From contig CM065703.1 of the NCBI GenBank assembly GCA_017654935.2, positions 46,007,627 through 46,071,626 of the forward strand: a stretch of DNA of 64,000 nucleotides, read 5' to 3'. The DNA is from Phymorhynchus buccinoides (taxonomy: Eukaryota > Mollusca > Gastropoda > Neogastropoda > Raphitomidae). Within the stretch, counting starts at the first letter, position 1, and each line of letters opens with the position of its first letter. The notes under the pieces are model-generated. The model had not been told where the DNA came from, did no database searches, and worked only from the letters and a program-made list of their open reading frames with translations. The position numbers and the translations under genes were made by a program. Shown here piece after piece: positions 1-10,570 of the stretch.

Positions 1-95
1 CAAACTGTAGCCCAGCGCGCCAGAATAGTAAGATCTGTCCTCTCTGCTACCCGGCAGTCATTGTCGGAAACGACAGACAGGCCACAACAACAACA
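1..95 (-). repeat. Interspersed repeat fragment
   Basis: Reverse-complementing this stretch gives a run close to CGTTTCCGAC-ACGACTGCC and TAGCAGAG, which also occurs on the plus strand at about 33485-33545. Two copies in different surroundings show a dispersed repeat. The family is not recognised, and the copy is cut by the window edge. Confidence 0.5.
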
Positions 96-99
96 ACAC

Positions 100-945
100 T
101 ATATCAATTTATCACTTGTCCTCGGACAATCTTTTAAATCATTAGTAAACCATATCCCTAAAACTTTGAATTTTGATGGGTTCCATTCAAGACCTAAATG
201 GGGCATGCAGTGAACTAGTGAGTTTTACGACTACCTAACCAAACCGCACCTGTTTTCTCTGGGTTCATCTATAAACCAGATTCACTACCAAATATATCTG
301 TTATGTTCATACAAGGTCTTTCATCTCCTTCCAAGATAAATTCAGCGTCATCTGCATATTGTGAGAGTTTATGTTCAACATTATTAATTGTTCTTCTTCT
401 TCTTCTGCGTTCCAAGTTAATTGTAATACCATTTATATATTTATTTTCACGTATCATAATAGCAAGAATTTCAACAACTAAAACGAACAAATAAGGGGAG
501 AGTGGATCACCCTGTCTAGATCCTCGTTTAATATCAAACCAGTTGGAAACTTGACCGTTAACAACAATACATGACCTAATATTTTTATAAAATGATCCAA
601 CCCAATTACAAATGTCCTGCCCAAACCCAAATGCTTTCAGTACCTTAAACATAAAATCCCAACTGACAGAGTGAAAGGATTTTTCAGAGTCAAAGTCTAT
701 ATTTAATAATAACCCTGGTAAGCTATGTTCTTCTAAATAAGCTATTGTATCGTATATAAGCCTTATATTGTCCCCTATGTATCTGTTTCGTATAAAACCA
801 GTTTGGTCCTCGTGAATGAGCTTTGGAAGAACCATTTTCAGCCGATTGGCAATGCAAGAGGAGCCTATTTTGTAGACAACGTTCAGCAAGGATATCGGAC
901 GCCAGTTCTTAATGTAATTTTGAGGTATACAACTGTCTGTACCTG
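100..945 (-). mobile_element. LINE (L1-like) reverse transcriptase, downstream half, decayed
   Basis: The minus strand encodes a non-LTR reverse transcriptase core with the motifs NWRPISLLNVVYKI, LIHEDQTGFI, GSRQGDPLSPYLF and YADD, the usual order for L1/Tx1-type ORF2. Motif A is disturbed: one extra residue sits between the first Asp and the usual EKAF. The main reading frame stops near 269, but a recognisable continuation (NPEKTGAVWLGSRK) runs on in another frame to about 100. The endonuclease and the far C-terminus are missing, so the copy is dead. It forms one insertion with the opposite-strand segment at 972-1640, and the protein reads on from where that segment ends. Confidence 0.85.
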
Positions 946-971
946 ATGATATATTTTTAGACTTTTTACTC

Positions 972-1640
972 ATGAAAATTAGATCAAAGGCTATCTCGTA
1001 TTCTGCAATGAAGAAAAGGAAAACTAATGAAGAAGAGTGCAAATTGGAAGAGGATATTAAGCTGTTACAGAGAAAGGAAAACAAAACTGAAGTGGAAGTT
1101 AAAGAAATAGAGTCCAAAAAAGATCAACTTAAACTGATTAGGGACAAAAGAATAGAGGGTGTTTTATTAAGGTCACGCGCCAGGTGGATAGAGAAAGGGG
1201 AAAAGGTAACACATTATTTCTGCAGTTTAGAAAAAAGACACTATGTGAGCAAAAGTATGAACAGATTAACAGACAAACAAGGTCATTGACTGATCAAAAA
1301 GACATTTTGCAGGAAGTGCAAACATTCTATAAATCTTTGTATGAAAAGCATTATGTTGAGGACTGTGAAATAGATGACCTTGTACAAAATATTCCATGTT
1401 TAGAAGTAGAGGAAGCACATAGTTTAGAAGGAGAGATTGATCTGGAAGACGCAACCTTTGTGTTAAAAAATATGAAAAATAATAAAAGTCCGGGTTCAGA
1501 TGGGTACCGTTGAATTTTTCAAATGTTTTTGGAATAGGATAGGGGGGGGTTGTTGTAAGGGCTATGAATGCAGCGTTTGAAAAAGGGGAACTTTCGTCTG
1601 TTCAAAGGCAAGGAATCATAACATGCATTCCCAAGGGAGT
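972..1640 (+). mobile_element. LINE ORF2 linker segment, inverted (twin priming)
   Basis: The plus strand encodes the region that precedes the reverse transcriptase in L1-like ORF2: a charged coiled-coil-like part, then SRARWIEKGEKVTHYF, then KNNKSPGSDGY, then AFEKGELSSVQRQGIITCIPKG. At least two frameshifts break it (about 1270-1285 and 1505-1550). It ends at IPKG, and the minus-strand neighbour begins at nearly the same point of the protein (CIPQNYIKNWRP). The outer end of the inverted piece thus abuts in the protein what lies just inside the junction. This is the arrangement expected from twin priming during LINE insertion. Confidence 0.8.
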
Positions 1641-1854
1641 TAAACACACACACAAACTGAGCACATTTCGTTATTTGCGAATGTGGGGTTTCATTTAAAG
1701 AATGCTTGATGGAAAATATATTGCAGCAATTCCACATATTTACATACTCTGTCAAAAAACCAAAAACAACAACAAAGAGGCAAAGCCTTCAATGCTCACT
1801 CGAAACAGGCACATGTGGGAAACAACAAAGAAAAGATTGAGGGGGGGTGTCTAA
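1641..1854. other. Unassigned sequence
   Basis: No gene or recognised repeat is visible. It may contain the remainder of the inverted LINE segment. Confidence 0.4.
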
Positions 1855-2340
1855 AGTACGAGATTGCCAATAACATTTTCGGTATAAGTTAAAGATGTGC
1901 CACCACCCCTACATTTCTCGGTTTTTTCCATTTTTCCGTTCTTGCCTTTCTTACCAAACATTAAGCTGTATTTTATGAACCCTTTCAGATGATTATCTTT
2001 TTGGAATAATAAATTGCAGTCATGATAAAGGCCATTATCTAATAGGACCCCTACCCCCCGTATAAGACGGAAAAACGCAACGAACCAAAACTGTGACAAA
2101 TGCCGCAGTGTACTGCAATACATAGGGTGGTGGTCCTATTAGATAATGGTCTTTATCGCTGACTGAAAATAATTATTCAAGAGTGTGTATCATTGACAAG
2201 TGTGTGAATTAGGCTGCAACAGAGTTCATAAAATAAGCTTAATGTTTGGTAAGAGACAGGTAAAAACGGAAAAAAATAGTTAAACCAGAAATGTAGGGGG
2301 GGTACCTTTACCACGTTTTCAAGTACAAGTGAAACTATTG
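1855..2340. repeat. Fold-back element with long inverted arms
   Basis: The stretch at about 1870-2045 recurs inverted at about 2107-2330. Shared blocks include CTATTAGATAATGG, TTCATAAAAT, CTTAATGTTTGGTAAGA and AATGTAGGGG. The arms are diverged and separated by about 60 bp. No transposase is present. This is either a non-autonomous fold-back element or two inverted copies of one repeat. Confidence 0.65.
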
Positions 2341-3250
2341 TTAATGGATGGATGCAACTATAAATGGTTTTTTTTAAAAAAGTGGCCCGTGCCGACAATC
2401 GGAACCGGAACCATTGGCATGACAGACAAACACACTACTAATGGGCTACCGAGGCTTTCAGTGTTTATGAGTTTCTTAACTCATGTTGCCCGTTGAATAC
2501 TCTCTAACCCAACTAATCTAAAATGTTATATGTTTGTTATATGTTTACAGTGTTGTTTTAAGTTATTTCAATTATTCAAATTCATAAACAATGCCTATAT
2601 GTGTGCAAAGTTTGAACAATGTATGCCTATATATTTCCCGAGAAAATGCCAACTAGTTTTTTTTTTATAAAAGTTTGGAGATTAGACCATGGCGCAAACA
2701 CACACCACCACAGGCACACAAAATCCGAACAACAACTATCATACTATAGAATCACTTTGGAAGATAACACGAAGTGAGCCCCAAACAGCATAAACCCACA
2801 CCCTGCCATGGGACAATACACATCATCCGTGAATGGACACCCAGCACACTCAGTAGACCAACACTACAGTTGGATTTTGCATCGGGAGATGCTGGAGTTG
2901 AGTCGCTGGAACCCGTCGCTATCACTTCCCATGTGTAAGCTTTGCTCCACGGTTTATGATCTGAGGAAATTACAATTTGAATGCAAAATAAAAAAATTTA
3001 AAAAAAATCTAAGCATAAAAGTGCTCAACCACTCTCCCATTTTTCTTCGCAATCATCTCATTATTATCTCAAAGTTTTATTTCAGATGAATGTTTAAAAA
3101 TGATATCGGGTGTTGAATGGTTGTGTCATCCATCCCCACATGACACACACACAACAGACTAATCTTATGAAAAGTGGAATAGGATTAAACGTTGCCCATG
3201 CGTGTAACCACGCTACAAATACCACTACATTCCCAACGGAACACAGCAGC
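2341..3250. other. Non-coding, no recognised element
   Basis: This is AT-rich sequence with only short chance reading frames. The 93-codon frame at 2808-3089 shows no family resemblance that I recognise. Confidence 0.5.
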
Positions 3251-3251
3251 C

Positions 3252-3665
3252 TAGACTTAACTCATCGCAACGATATTTGAATATTACAAAAACTCACAAT
3301 CCACTCCAGCCATACACACCACACACCCACACAAAACATTACACAAACAAAAGGAGAAAGAAATGAAAGAAGACCACAGGTTTTTTATTTCAGGTTTAGA
3401 TGTAGGTGTAGGGAAGTGGTAGATCAGACTTTTTCATATATAGACTTAGCCAGAAAAACTCTACACCGATGGTTTCCCCACAACAAACACTACCAAAAGC
3501 AAAAGGTCAGAGGCAAAATTGTGGTTTTAAGGGAGCGAATCGAGTTTAGAAGCGACCAAGGTTATGGGTGCACACACAGATGTACTTCCCTGAAGCAAAG
3601 CATCAAATTGACATTATTCATTCCGGACTATGTTGCCGGAAATGAACTTTGAATGAGTTAAAGTA
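3252..3665 (+). mobile_element. TTAA-flanked MITE (piggyBac-type), copy 1
   Basis: It begins TTAACTCATCGCAACG and ends GAATGAGTTAA, so both ends have TTAA and a short inverted CTC. A diverged full-length copy lies in the opposite orientation at 34843-35222, sharing the block AAAAGGAGAAA-GAAAGAAGA, the GTTTAG-GTAGGGAAGTGGTA segment and AGGCAAAATTGTGGT. There is no transposase. TTAA target duplication is typical of the piggyBac superfamily, and the class assignment rests only on that. The 78-codon frame inside is accidental. Confidence 0.6.
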
Positions 3666-3686
3666 AATCACCAGAGAATCCACTCT

Positions 3687-4186
3687 NNNNNNNNNNNNNN
3701 NNNNNNNNNNNNNNNNNNNNNNNNNNNNNNNNNNNNNNNNNNNNNNNNNNNNNNNNNNNNNNNNNNNNNNNNNNNNNNNNNNNNNNNNNNNNNNNNNNNN
3801 NNNNNNNNNNNNNNNNNNNNNNNNNNNNNNNNNNNNNNNNNNNNNNNNNNNNNNNNNNNNNNNNNNNNNNNNNNNNNNNNNNNNNNNNNNNNNNNNNNNN
3901 NNNNNNNNNNNNNNNNNNNNNNNNNNNNNNNNNNNNNNNNNNNNNNNNNNNNNNNNNNNNNNNNNNNNNNNNNNNNNNNNNNNNNNNNNNNNNNNNNNNN
4001 NNNNNNNNNNNNNNNNNNNNNNNNNNNNNNNNNNNNNNNNNNNNNNNNNNNNNNNNNNNNNNNNNNNNNNNNNNNNNNNNNNNNNNNNNNNNNNNNNNNN
4101 NNNNNNNNNNNNNNNNNNNNNNNNNNNNNNNNNNNNNNNNNNNNNNNNNNNNNNNNNNNNNNNNNNNNNNNNNNNNNNNNNNNNNN
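3687..4186. other. Assembly gap (500 N)
   Basis: Exactly 500 undetermined bases, the usual placeholder for a scaffold gap of unknown size. The left arm of the giant inverted repeat starts at its right edge. Confidence 0.98.
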
Positions 4187-4766
4187 GCTATGCACGATGT
4201 TTGGCCGCTACCAGTGTAGTGGTGGCCCGACTATGCTCGATGTTTGGCCGCTACCAATGTAGTGGTGGCCCGGCTATGCACGATGTTTGGCCGCTACCAG
4301 TGTAGTGGTGGCCCGGCTATGCACGATGTTTGGCCTCTACCAGTGTAGTGGTGGCCCGGCTATGCACGATGTTTGGCCTCTACCAGTGTAGTGGTGGCCC
4401 GGCTATGCACGATGTTTGGCCTCTACCAGTGTAGTGGTGGCCCGGCTATGCACGATGTTTGGCCTCTACCAGTGTAGTGGTGGCCCGGCTATGCACGATG
4501 TTTGGCCTCTACCAGTGTAGTGGTGGCCCGGCTATGCACGATGTTTGGCCGCTACCAGTGTAGTGGTGGCCCGGCTATGCACAATGTTTGGCCTCTACCA
4601 GTGTAGTGGTGGCCCGGCTATGCACGATGTTTGGCCTCTACCAGTGTAGTGGTGGCCCGGCTATGCACAATGTTTGGCCGCTACCAGTGTAGTGGTGGCC
4701 CGGCTATGCACGATGTTTGGCCTCTACCAGTGTAGTGGTGGCCCGGCTATGCACGATGTTTGGCCT
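4187..4766 (+). repeat. 43-bp tandem repeat, ~13 copies (left arm)
   Basis: The unit contains GGCCCGGCTATGCACGATG and TTTGGCC(G/T)CTACCAGTG, with variants CGATG/CAATG and CCGCT/CCTCT. It is mirrored at 28612-29200. It lies in the BZW intron between the last two large exons, and the contig ends inside it. Confidence 0.95.
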
Positions 4767-4968
4767 GGGCGGGGTGGGGGAGCACAGGGTGAGGAAGGGG
4801 GGTGGGCACACTTGGAAAACCTAGCTATCAATTTGGCCATGCCAGGCAGCGGGATTTCTCCCTGCTCTTAGTGACTTTCAACTGCCGTGAAATTTGTGCG
4901 TGCGTAAAGCGCACGGGTCAGACTAGCTTTAAGTCCCCATCTGAAGACTCGACGTTCAGTTCGATTTA
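4767..4968 (-). mobile_element. SINE body fragment, reverse orientation
   Basis: Read on the minus strand it matches the middle of the SINE at 6428-6885: GATGGGGACTTAAAGCTAG, then TGACCCGTGCGCTTTACG, then GCAGGGAGAAA and CTGCCTGGTATGGCCAAA. The tRNA-like head and the 3' tail are missing. Mirrored at 28409-28611. Confidence 0.8.
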
Positions 4969-4969
4969 T

Positions 4970-5606
4970 TATGTGTCAACAGGGGACGTTCTAGATCAGG
5001 TGATCGTTCACTGGTTCAAACGGGCCCATAATGATGATGATGAGGATGATGATTATGATGATGATAATGTGTCAACAGGGAACGTCCTAGGAGAACAGGT
5101 GATCGTTCACTGGTTCAATCAGGCCCATAATGATGATGATGATGATGTGTCAACAGGGGACGTCCTCGGAGAGGAGGTGATCGTTCACTGGTTCAAACAG
5201 ACCCATAATGATGATGATAATGATGATGATGATGATGTGTCAACAGGGAACGTCCTAGCAGAGGAGGTGATCGTTCACTGGTTCAAACAGGCCCATAATG
5301 ATGATGATAATGATGATGATGATGATGTGTCAACAGGGGACGTCCTAGCAGAGGAGGTGATCGTTCACTGGTTCAAACAGGCCCATGATGATAATGATAA
5401 TGATGATGATGATGATGTGTCAACAGGGGACGTCCTAGCAGAGGAGGTGATCCTTCACTGGTTCAAACAGGCCCATAATGATGATGATAATGATAATGAT
5501 GATGATGATGATGTGTCAACAGGGGACGTCCTAGCAGAGGAGGTGATCGTTCACTGGTTCAAACAGGCCCATAATGATAATGATGATGATGATGATGTGT
5601 CAACAG
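4970..5606 (+). repeat. Array of duplicated BZW exon 5' edges (left arm)
   Basis: Seven copies precede the functional exon. Each holds the intron end TGTCAACAG, the exon start (protein [16 protein letters not shown] or close variants) and a GAT/AAT-rich spacer. All copies keep one open frame with the real exon because the spacers change in triplets. Choosing an upstream acceptor would add in-frame Asp/Asn-rich modules. Mirrored at 27774-28408. Confidence 0.9.
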
Positions 5607-5729
5607 GGGACGTCCTAGCAGAGGAGGTGATCCTTCACTGGTTCAAGCGTGCCCACGGCACCAAGGGAAAAAACGTGTTCCTGGACCAGATGAAGGGCTT
5701 TGTGGACTGGCTGAACAGCGCAGAGGAGG
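5607..5729 (+). CDS. BZW1/2: BZW penultimate coding exon, inverted-arm copy
   Basis: This exon encodes [20 protein letters not shown] and then [20 protein letters not shown], the last helices of the W2 (eIF5C) domain that in eIF5-mimic proteins contacts eIF2 and eIF3. The acceptor is TGTCAACAG before GGGACG and the donor is GAGGAGG/GTCAGT, so both junctions are phase 1. Its translation is identical to that of the minus-strand exon at 27651-27773. No upstream BZW exon exists on the plus strand before the N gap. It is therefore either an orphan duplicate or an assembly fold-back of the real exon. Confidence 0.85.
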
Positions 5730-5771
5730 GTCAGTGCTCTTCTCTTACTTCTGCTTCCTGAGACTTATGGA

Positions 5772-6323
5772 TTAACCCCTTCACTGCCAGAGGAAAATGG
5801 AGAAATTATCGATTTTGTATTATGAACTTTACATGGCGCCTGTTTTTCAAAATTTTGACAAAAAAAAAAAAATTTGATTCAAAGTTCAAGGGGAACAAGT
5901 GTTGAATTCTCACTTTACAAGCCTGGAATAAGCTTCATATTGAGTATGATTTTGCTTTTTCTTCAGCTTCAGGGGGGCTTGGCCCCCTGACCCCCCAACT
6001 GGGGCTCTGCCCCTGTACCCTGCCATGGGCCTGGGCGGCCTTGCCTGTTTTTGGATTTTCTCCAGTTGCATCCATGACTATAAGAGACTTGTTAGACTCA
6101 ATTTGAGAAAAATGGTCTAGAGATATACAGGGTTTGTACAGGGTCCTTGTAACGTCCTGGAATAGTCCTTGAATTTTTTTGACACAGATGTGTGCGAACC
6201 CTGGATATATCTTTCCTGACCTGTCAATGGCAAAAACACTGTATTCCAGGACTGTGCCATCAAAAGTGATGACATCATCAATGACATGACACACGAGGGC
6301 CGCCGGCAGTGAAGGGGCTAAAA
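5772..6323. mobile_element. piggyBac-type MITE with CCCCTTCACTGCC ends (left arm)
   Basis: The ends are inverted repeats, TTAACCCCTTCACTGCC on the left and GGCAGTGAAGGGGCTAA on the right, with TTAA at the left end and a decayed TTAG/TTAA at the right. Many piggyBac-type elements have TTAACCC-starting ends. A 153-codon minus-strand frame inside shows no transposase motif and I do not call it a gene. Mirrored at 27057-27608. A shorter relative is at 11036-11281. Confidence 0.7.
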
Positions 6324-6427
6324 ATCCGCAATGGCAATGAAAAAAGCCACAGTAAAGGGGAGGGTGAGGGGCGCTGCTTAGAAAACGATATACCATACTT
6401 TATAAGGCGATACTTTCCCCAGACCAA

Positions 6428-6885
6428 GACCACTGAGCCTTAGGGAGAAAGGTGGCAGAGTGGTTAAGACGTTCGCCTGCCAAATGTAATGCGTGACTGC
6501 AGCGTGAGTGACCCGGGTTCGAATCCCGGCCTCCTCGCCCTTTCTTTCCAGTTTGACAGGAAAATCGAACTGAACGTCCAGTCCTTCGGATGGGGACTTA
6601 AAGCTAGTCTGACCCGTGCGCTTTACGCGCACGTAAAAATCCCACGGCAGTTGAAAGTCGGTAAGAGCAGGGAGAAACCCCGCTGCCTGGTATGGCCAAA
6701 TTGATAGCTAGGTTTTCCACCAAGTGTGACCACACCCCCTCCTTACCCTGTGGCCTCCCCTCAATTTTTTAATTGGGCAGGCGCTGCACATGCGGCGACG
6801 CGCTCTCCGGGGGAGAGCAGCCCAAATTTCACAGAGATAAGTCTCTGTGACTAGAATATACCAAATACCAAATATAATATGACTC
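6428..6885 (+). mobile_element. tRNA-derived SINE, full length (left arm)
   Basis: The head is tRNA-like. The pol III box A is TGGCAGAGTGG and box B is GGTTCGAATCC within the T-arm CCGGGTTCGAATCCCGG. The body includes GATGGGGACTTAAAGCTAG, and the end has GAGAGCAGCCCAAATTTCAC followed by the tail TACCAAATACCAAATA. The head resembles a Ser/Leu-type tRNA, but the acceptor stem pairs poorly (about 5 of 7) and the long body shows this is a retroposon, not a tRNA gene. Mirrored at 26500-26945. Confidence 0.85.
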
Positions 6886-7261
6886 AAAAATGAGTAACTC
6901 AGTAAGAACATATAATAACAAAATCTTTATTTTGTGTACAATTTGGGGGACGCACCTTATAACCAGGTGCGTCTTGTACCAGTCCGTGAAATACGGTAGA
7001 ATGTAAAGCTGTTAATATCATTTTTTTAAAGTGCAAATTTACAAATAAAAGTAACATTGTTTTGTTTTGAAAGTTCAGGTTTTCAGATATGGAGGCACGA
7101 GGGAGTAATGCTGTGTTTCTAGTACAGTAGTAGTTTTTGTGCATTTTTCACCTTGTTACTTTAAAAACGCTACTCATCTTCTAGAGTCGTTTCCCTTTAC
7201 ATTGAACAAAATTTTTCATTCAGACAGTTTGAAAAGGGCTACTTACATTTTACAATTCCCA
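6886..7261. other. Intronic spacer
   Basis: Sequence between the SINE tail and the AGGTCA-rich repeat. It contains GGTGCGTC near 6966 and its inverted match near 6951, a small hairpin. No gene is visible. Confidence 0.4.
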
Positions 7262-8290
7262 ATTTCCATTTATTTTTAGTCCGTCACCAAGACGGACTAT
7301 TGCGATGGGCTGGTTTGTATTTTTGTTTGTTTGGGGTTTTTGGGGGGGGGGTTTCTGTCTGTCCCAAGGATATCTCCCGAACCGCTTGACCGAATCGCGT
7401 CAAATTTTGTGTGAAGGTGTGCCTCCTTAATAGGAAGAGATTGGCGCAAACCATTTTGCCGTCGTGACCTTGACCTTGACGTACGACCTTGAAAACCGAA
7501 AATCTATTTTTAGCCATATCTCGGGCACCGATCAACATAGGATGTTGAAACTTGGTATGAAGGTGGTTTGGCTTATGCCCGTTCTGATGATGGCATACCG
7601 ATCAAGGTCAAGGTCAAGGTCAAAAGATCGCTGGAGCCTGAAAATCGGAGGGTCATTTTTTTCTCCTTCTGTCTGTCCCAAGGATATCTTTCGAACGGGT
7701 TGACAGAATCACGTCAAATTGTGTGTGCTGGTGTGTCACCATGAGAGGAAGGCATCCGCGCAAACCATATTGCCGTCGTGACCTTGACCTTGGCGTACGA
7801 CCTTGAAAACCGAAAATCTTTCAGGGGCCATAACTTCCACACCGTTAGTGTTAGAGTCTTCAAATTTGGCATGAAGGTACTTTGGCTTATGCCCGTTCTG
7901 ATGGTGGCATACCGATCAAGGTCAAGGTCACGGTCCGTGCGATCCGTAGGCCTTGAAAGTGGTAGGGGTCTACACATTGGGTTTTAAGCCATATTTTCCA
8001 CATTTGTACTTGACAGAAGCGCTTCAGATTGTGTGTGGTACTGTATACCCTAGAGAAGAAAACATCCGAGCATAAATTATCACCATGCTGACCTTGACCT
8101 TGAAGTGTGACCTTGAAAACCGAAATTTCCTTCTTTGCGCTATATGTTTCTTCTTCAAGCTGTATCTCGTGAACTAGAAGACAGAATCCCTTCCAATTTT
8201 GTGTCAGGATTTGACACTCTACGGGGTGTCGCAAGTGCGTGGCATTGCTGGTGACGGACATGTCTGCCGCTCGGCGACGCCCTTGTTATT
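7262..8290. repeat. AGGTCA-rich interspersed repeat (left arm)
   Basis: About 1 kb built of three or four diverged internal modules. Each runs CTGTCCCAAGGATATCTC, TTGTGTG, GCGCAAACCAT, the cluster GACCTTGACCTTGACG, and GACCTTGAAAACCGAAA. The ends carry inverted TCCGTCACCA (7280) and TGGTGACGGA (8251). Clusters such as TCAAGGTCAAGGTCAAGGTC near 7608 are tandem AGGTCA half-sites. Other copies are at 25095-26110 (mirror) and 61617-62345 (independent). No coding capacity. Confidence 0.8.
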
Positions 8291-8499
8291 TTTATTTTTA
8301 AAAAATTCTTTGTGAATACTGCAAATAAACAACTAACTTGCCCAAGTAGAGAATTTCTGTCCATCTGTTAAGAAAATTGTGTACATGTCACGGGAAATTC
8401 TGGAATCCAGGAAAATTCCGAATTTTACTTGAAAATTTTAGAATTAACGATTGTTTTTGGGAAATTTCCGAATTTTCCAAACTTAGAAAATTTCCAAAC
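8291..8499. other. Unassigned spacer with a GAAATTTCC-rich patch
   Basis: Near 8390-8500 the short words GGGAAATT, GAATTTTC and AAATTTCC recur in both orientations. No gene is visible. Confidence 0.4.
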
Positions 8500-8745
8500 A
8501 AGTGACTACATGCTATTGGTCACTGCAATGACCACCTTTTGCAAGAGTGAATGCCCTTGGTAGATGCTTGAGTACTGACCAAACAAGGGATTAACTCTTG
8601 CCAATAACCCTATTTGAGGCCACTGAATGGCTGCCTTTTGCAAGAGTGAATGCCCTTTTGAATACTGACCAACAAGGGGTTAACTTTCACTGTCAAGGGC
8701 GTTAATAACCCTAGTTGCAGTGGCCAATGCAAATGAAAATCTTGA
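8500..8745 (-). repeat. Interspersed repeat (AGGGTTATTAACGCCC family), left arm
   Basis: On the minus strand this reads AGGGTTATTAACGCCCTTG, AAGGGCATTCACTCTTGC and GGTCAGTA with internal duplication. The same order occurs at 32480-32660 on the plus strand and, mirrored, at 24640-24880. The family is unknown. Confidence 0.75.
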
Positions 8746-9091
8746 CAAAGAGAAAGAGAGAGAGAAAACACTTGAAATCTTGTACACTTGCCTGTATTCA
8801 TTGTTCATTACTCATTGTCAGACCTGTTTACCACACAAGTCTTGAGTAGTCTGGATAGCTGAAATGAGTAGTTTTGGTGCAAAATGTGTAGTTTTATTAA
8901 TTAAACCATCAAACAATGTTCACTGAAAAATGAGTAATTAGAGCATTATTTTCAATTTTGAAGAGTAGTAGAGGTCCAAATTGAGTAGAATGCTACTGGA
9001 AAAGAGCAAGGTAAACAGGTCTGTATTGTTTGTGTCCCACTGTAAGTCCTTTCTCATTTTAATCTTTTTCTACCAATACATTCACGCATAA

Positions 9092-9095
<4 letters not shown>

Positions 9096-9132
<37 letters not shown>

Positions 9133-9142
9133 CCCCCCCCCC
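9096..9142. repeat. (TC)n and poly-C tract
   Basis: A dinucleotide run followed by a C homopolymer. Mirrored near 24240-24286 with a different number of units. Confidence 0.95.
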
Positions 9143-9844
9143 CTTTGTGTGAGGAGGAGGGAGATCACATCTATTTTTTCTTCTTCTTGGATAATTGTTC
9201 GATGATTATTTTTGCATGCTTCATTATTTTTGTGTTGAATATTTGATTTTCTTGCATGTTTGTTTGAGGGCAAGATGTAAAAAAAATAATTCGAATTTCC
9301 CCAGATTACAAATTTCCCCATGACATACACAGACTGGAGGTAAATACTTGAATGTGGCTGGGGTTGGGTTTTTTTTGGGGGGTTGGGGGGTTTAAACAAA
9401 TCTTTATTCATTTGAAACAGAAAGACAATTAGAGCAACAACAATCTCGAAGCTTATACCGTGCTCCTTAAGAATTAACATCATAGTTGCATTGATTGAAC
9501 AGATGGAGACTGCATTTAAACCAAGTAATGTAATGATGAACAATATTAAAGGTATTATTAATCATATAGTAAAATCAATATAATTTATAAACTTATTTAT
9601 TTTTCGTAATTGCTACAATAAATTTCAAAAACAAAATATTTCCGTTGAAATAAGATCATTAATTTTGAACTGTAATCATTTTGGTAGGCAAATGTTTAAG
9701 AAGTTACATAACAAAAATGAAGACATGCAAATTAATTAACAGCAAAAATTGGTACAAAAACTGATCCCCGAAACAAAGCCTGTAATGGGGTTTTTTTATG
9801 ACCATATCTGTATTGTGATGTGGCTGTGTGTGTATGTTCCACAG
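9143..9844. other. Intronic, no recognised element
   Basis: AT-rich sequence upstream of the terminal BZW exon copy. A 153-codon minus-strand frame overlaps the microsatellite and is accidental. SNPs against the right arm are visible near 9480-9510. Confidence 0.4.
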
Positions 9845-9879
9845 AGTCAGAGGAGGAGGAGGAAGAGGAGGAAGACTAG
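9845..9879 (+). CDS. BZW1/2: BZW terminal coding exon, inverted-arm copy
   Basis: After the acceptor TTCCACAG, 35 nt complete the split Glu codon and encode S followed by seven E, D and the stop TAG (9877-9879). This matches the acidic C-terminal tail that ends BZW proteins. The phase (2 nt completing the codon) fits the donor at 5729. A candidate ATTAAA poly(A) signal is at 9993 and AATAAA at 10581, both on the plus strand. Identical in reading to the minus-strand exon at 23503-23537. Confidence 0.85.
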
Positions 9880-10149
9880 AGAGCCAGCCAACATCTGTAG
9901 CTGAGGCAGCTGTTGAAGAAAGGTCGCTGAACAGTGGCGCCACCTGCTGCTGACGCTGATGATGATTCGGCATTCGTTCTGCCGTCAACGAGATTAAAAA
10001 AATCTACTTTTTTTCTTTAAAACTCTGCACATTTATTATCTCAAAACACTGTGTTGTGTGGGGGTTTTTTTCTGTTTTATTAACATTTTTGTTCCAGTGG
10101 AGGTGTTATGTCAGGGCTCCCAAATCGTCCCGCAAAACAAGGGGTCCCA

Positions 10150-10570
10150 GGGACTCCTTCACCTACAGATAAGAGGGTCCTAGAGGCAGGATAGAGGGTC
10201 CTAGAGGCAGGATAGAGGGTCCTAGAGGCAGGATAGAGGGTCCTAGAGGCAGGATAGAGGGTCCTAGAGGCAGGATAGAGGGTCCCAGTGGCAGGATAGA
10301 GGGTCCTAGAGGCGGGATAGAGGGTCCCAGTGGCAGGATAGAGGGGCCCAGTGGCAGGATAGAGGGTCCTAGAGGCAGGATAGAGGGTCCCAGTGGCAGG
10401 ATAGAGGGTCCTAGAGGCAGGATAGAGGGTCCCAGTGGCAGGATAGAGGGGCCCAGTGGCAGGATAGAGGGTCCTAGAGGCGGGATAGAGGGTCCTAGAG
10501 GCAGGATAGAGGGTCATAGAGGCAGGATAGAGGGTCATAGAGGCGGGATAGAGGGTCCCAGTGGCATTGC
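10150..10570. repeat. 21-bp minisatellite, ~19 copies (left arm)
   Basis: The unit is GGGTCCTAGAGGCAGGATAGA with variants CCCAGTGG and GCCCAGTGG. Because 21 is a multiple of three, the minus strand stays open as a [14 protein letters not shown] heptad repeat over 179 codons. It lies just downstream of the BZW stop and before an AATAAA at 10581, so it may be in the 3'UTR. Mirrored at 22812-23218. Confidence 0.95.

Noticed and set aside
4802..5761. A 319-residue multi-repeat protein as an independent gene
   Set aside because: The repeats are copies of a BZW exon start with acceptors and intron spacer. The 5' part of the frame is SINE sequence.
5935..6396. 153-codon minus-strand frame, also mirrored at 26983-27444
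   Set aside because: It lies within a TTAA MITE and its flank. It has no transposase motif and no known domain that I recognise.
6440..6535. Functional tRNA gene
   Set aside because: Box A and B are good, but the acceptor stem is poor, there is a long SINE body and tail, and a copy lacking the head exists at 4767.
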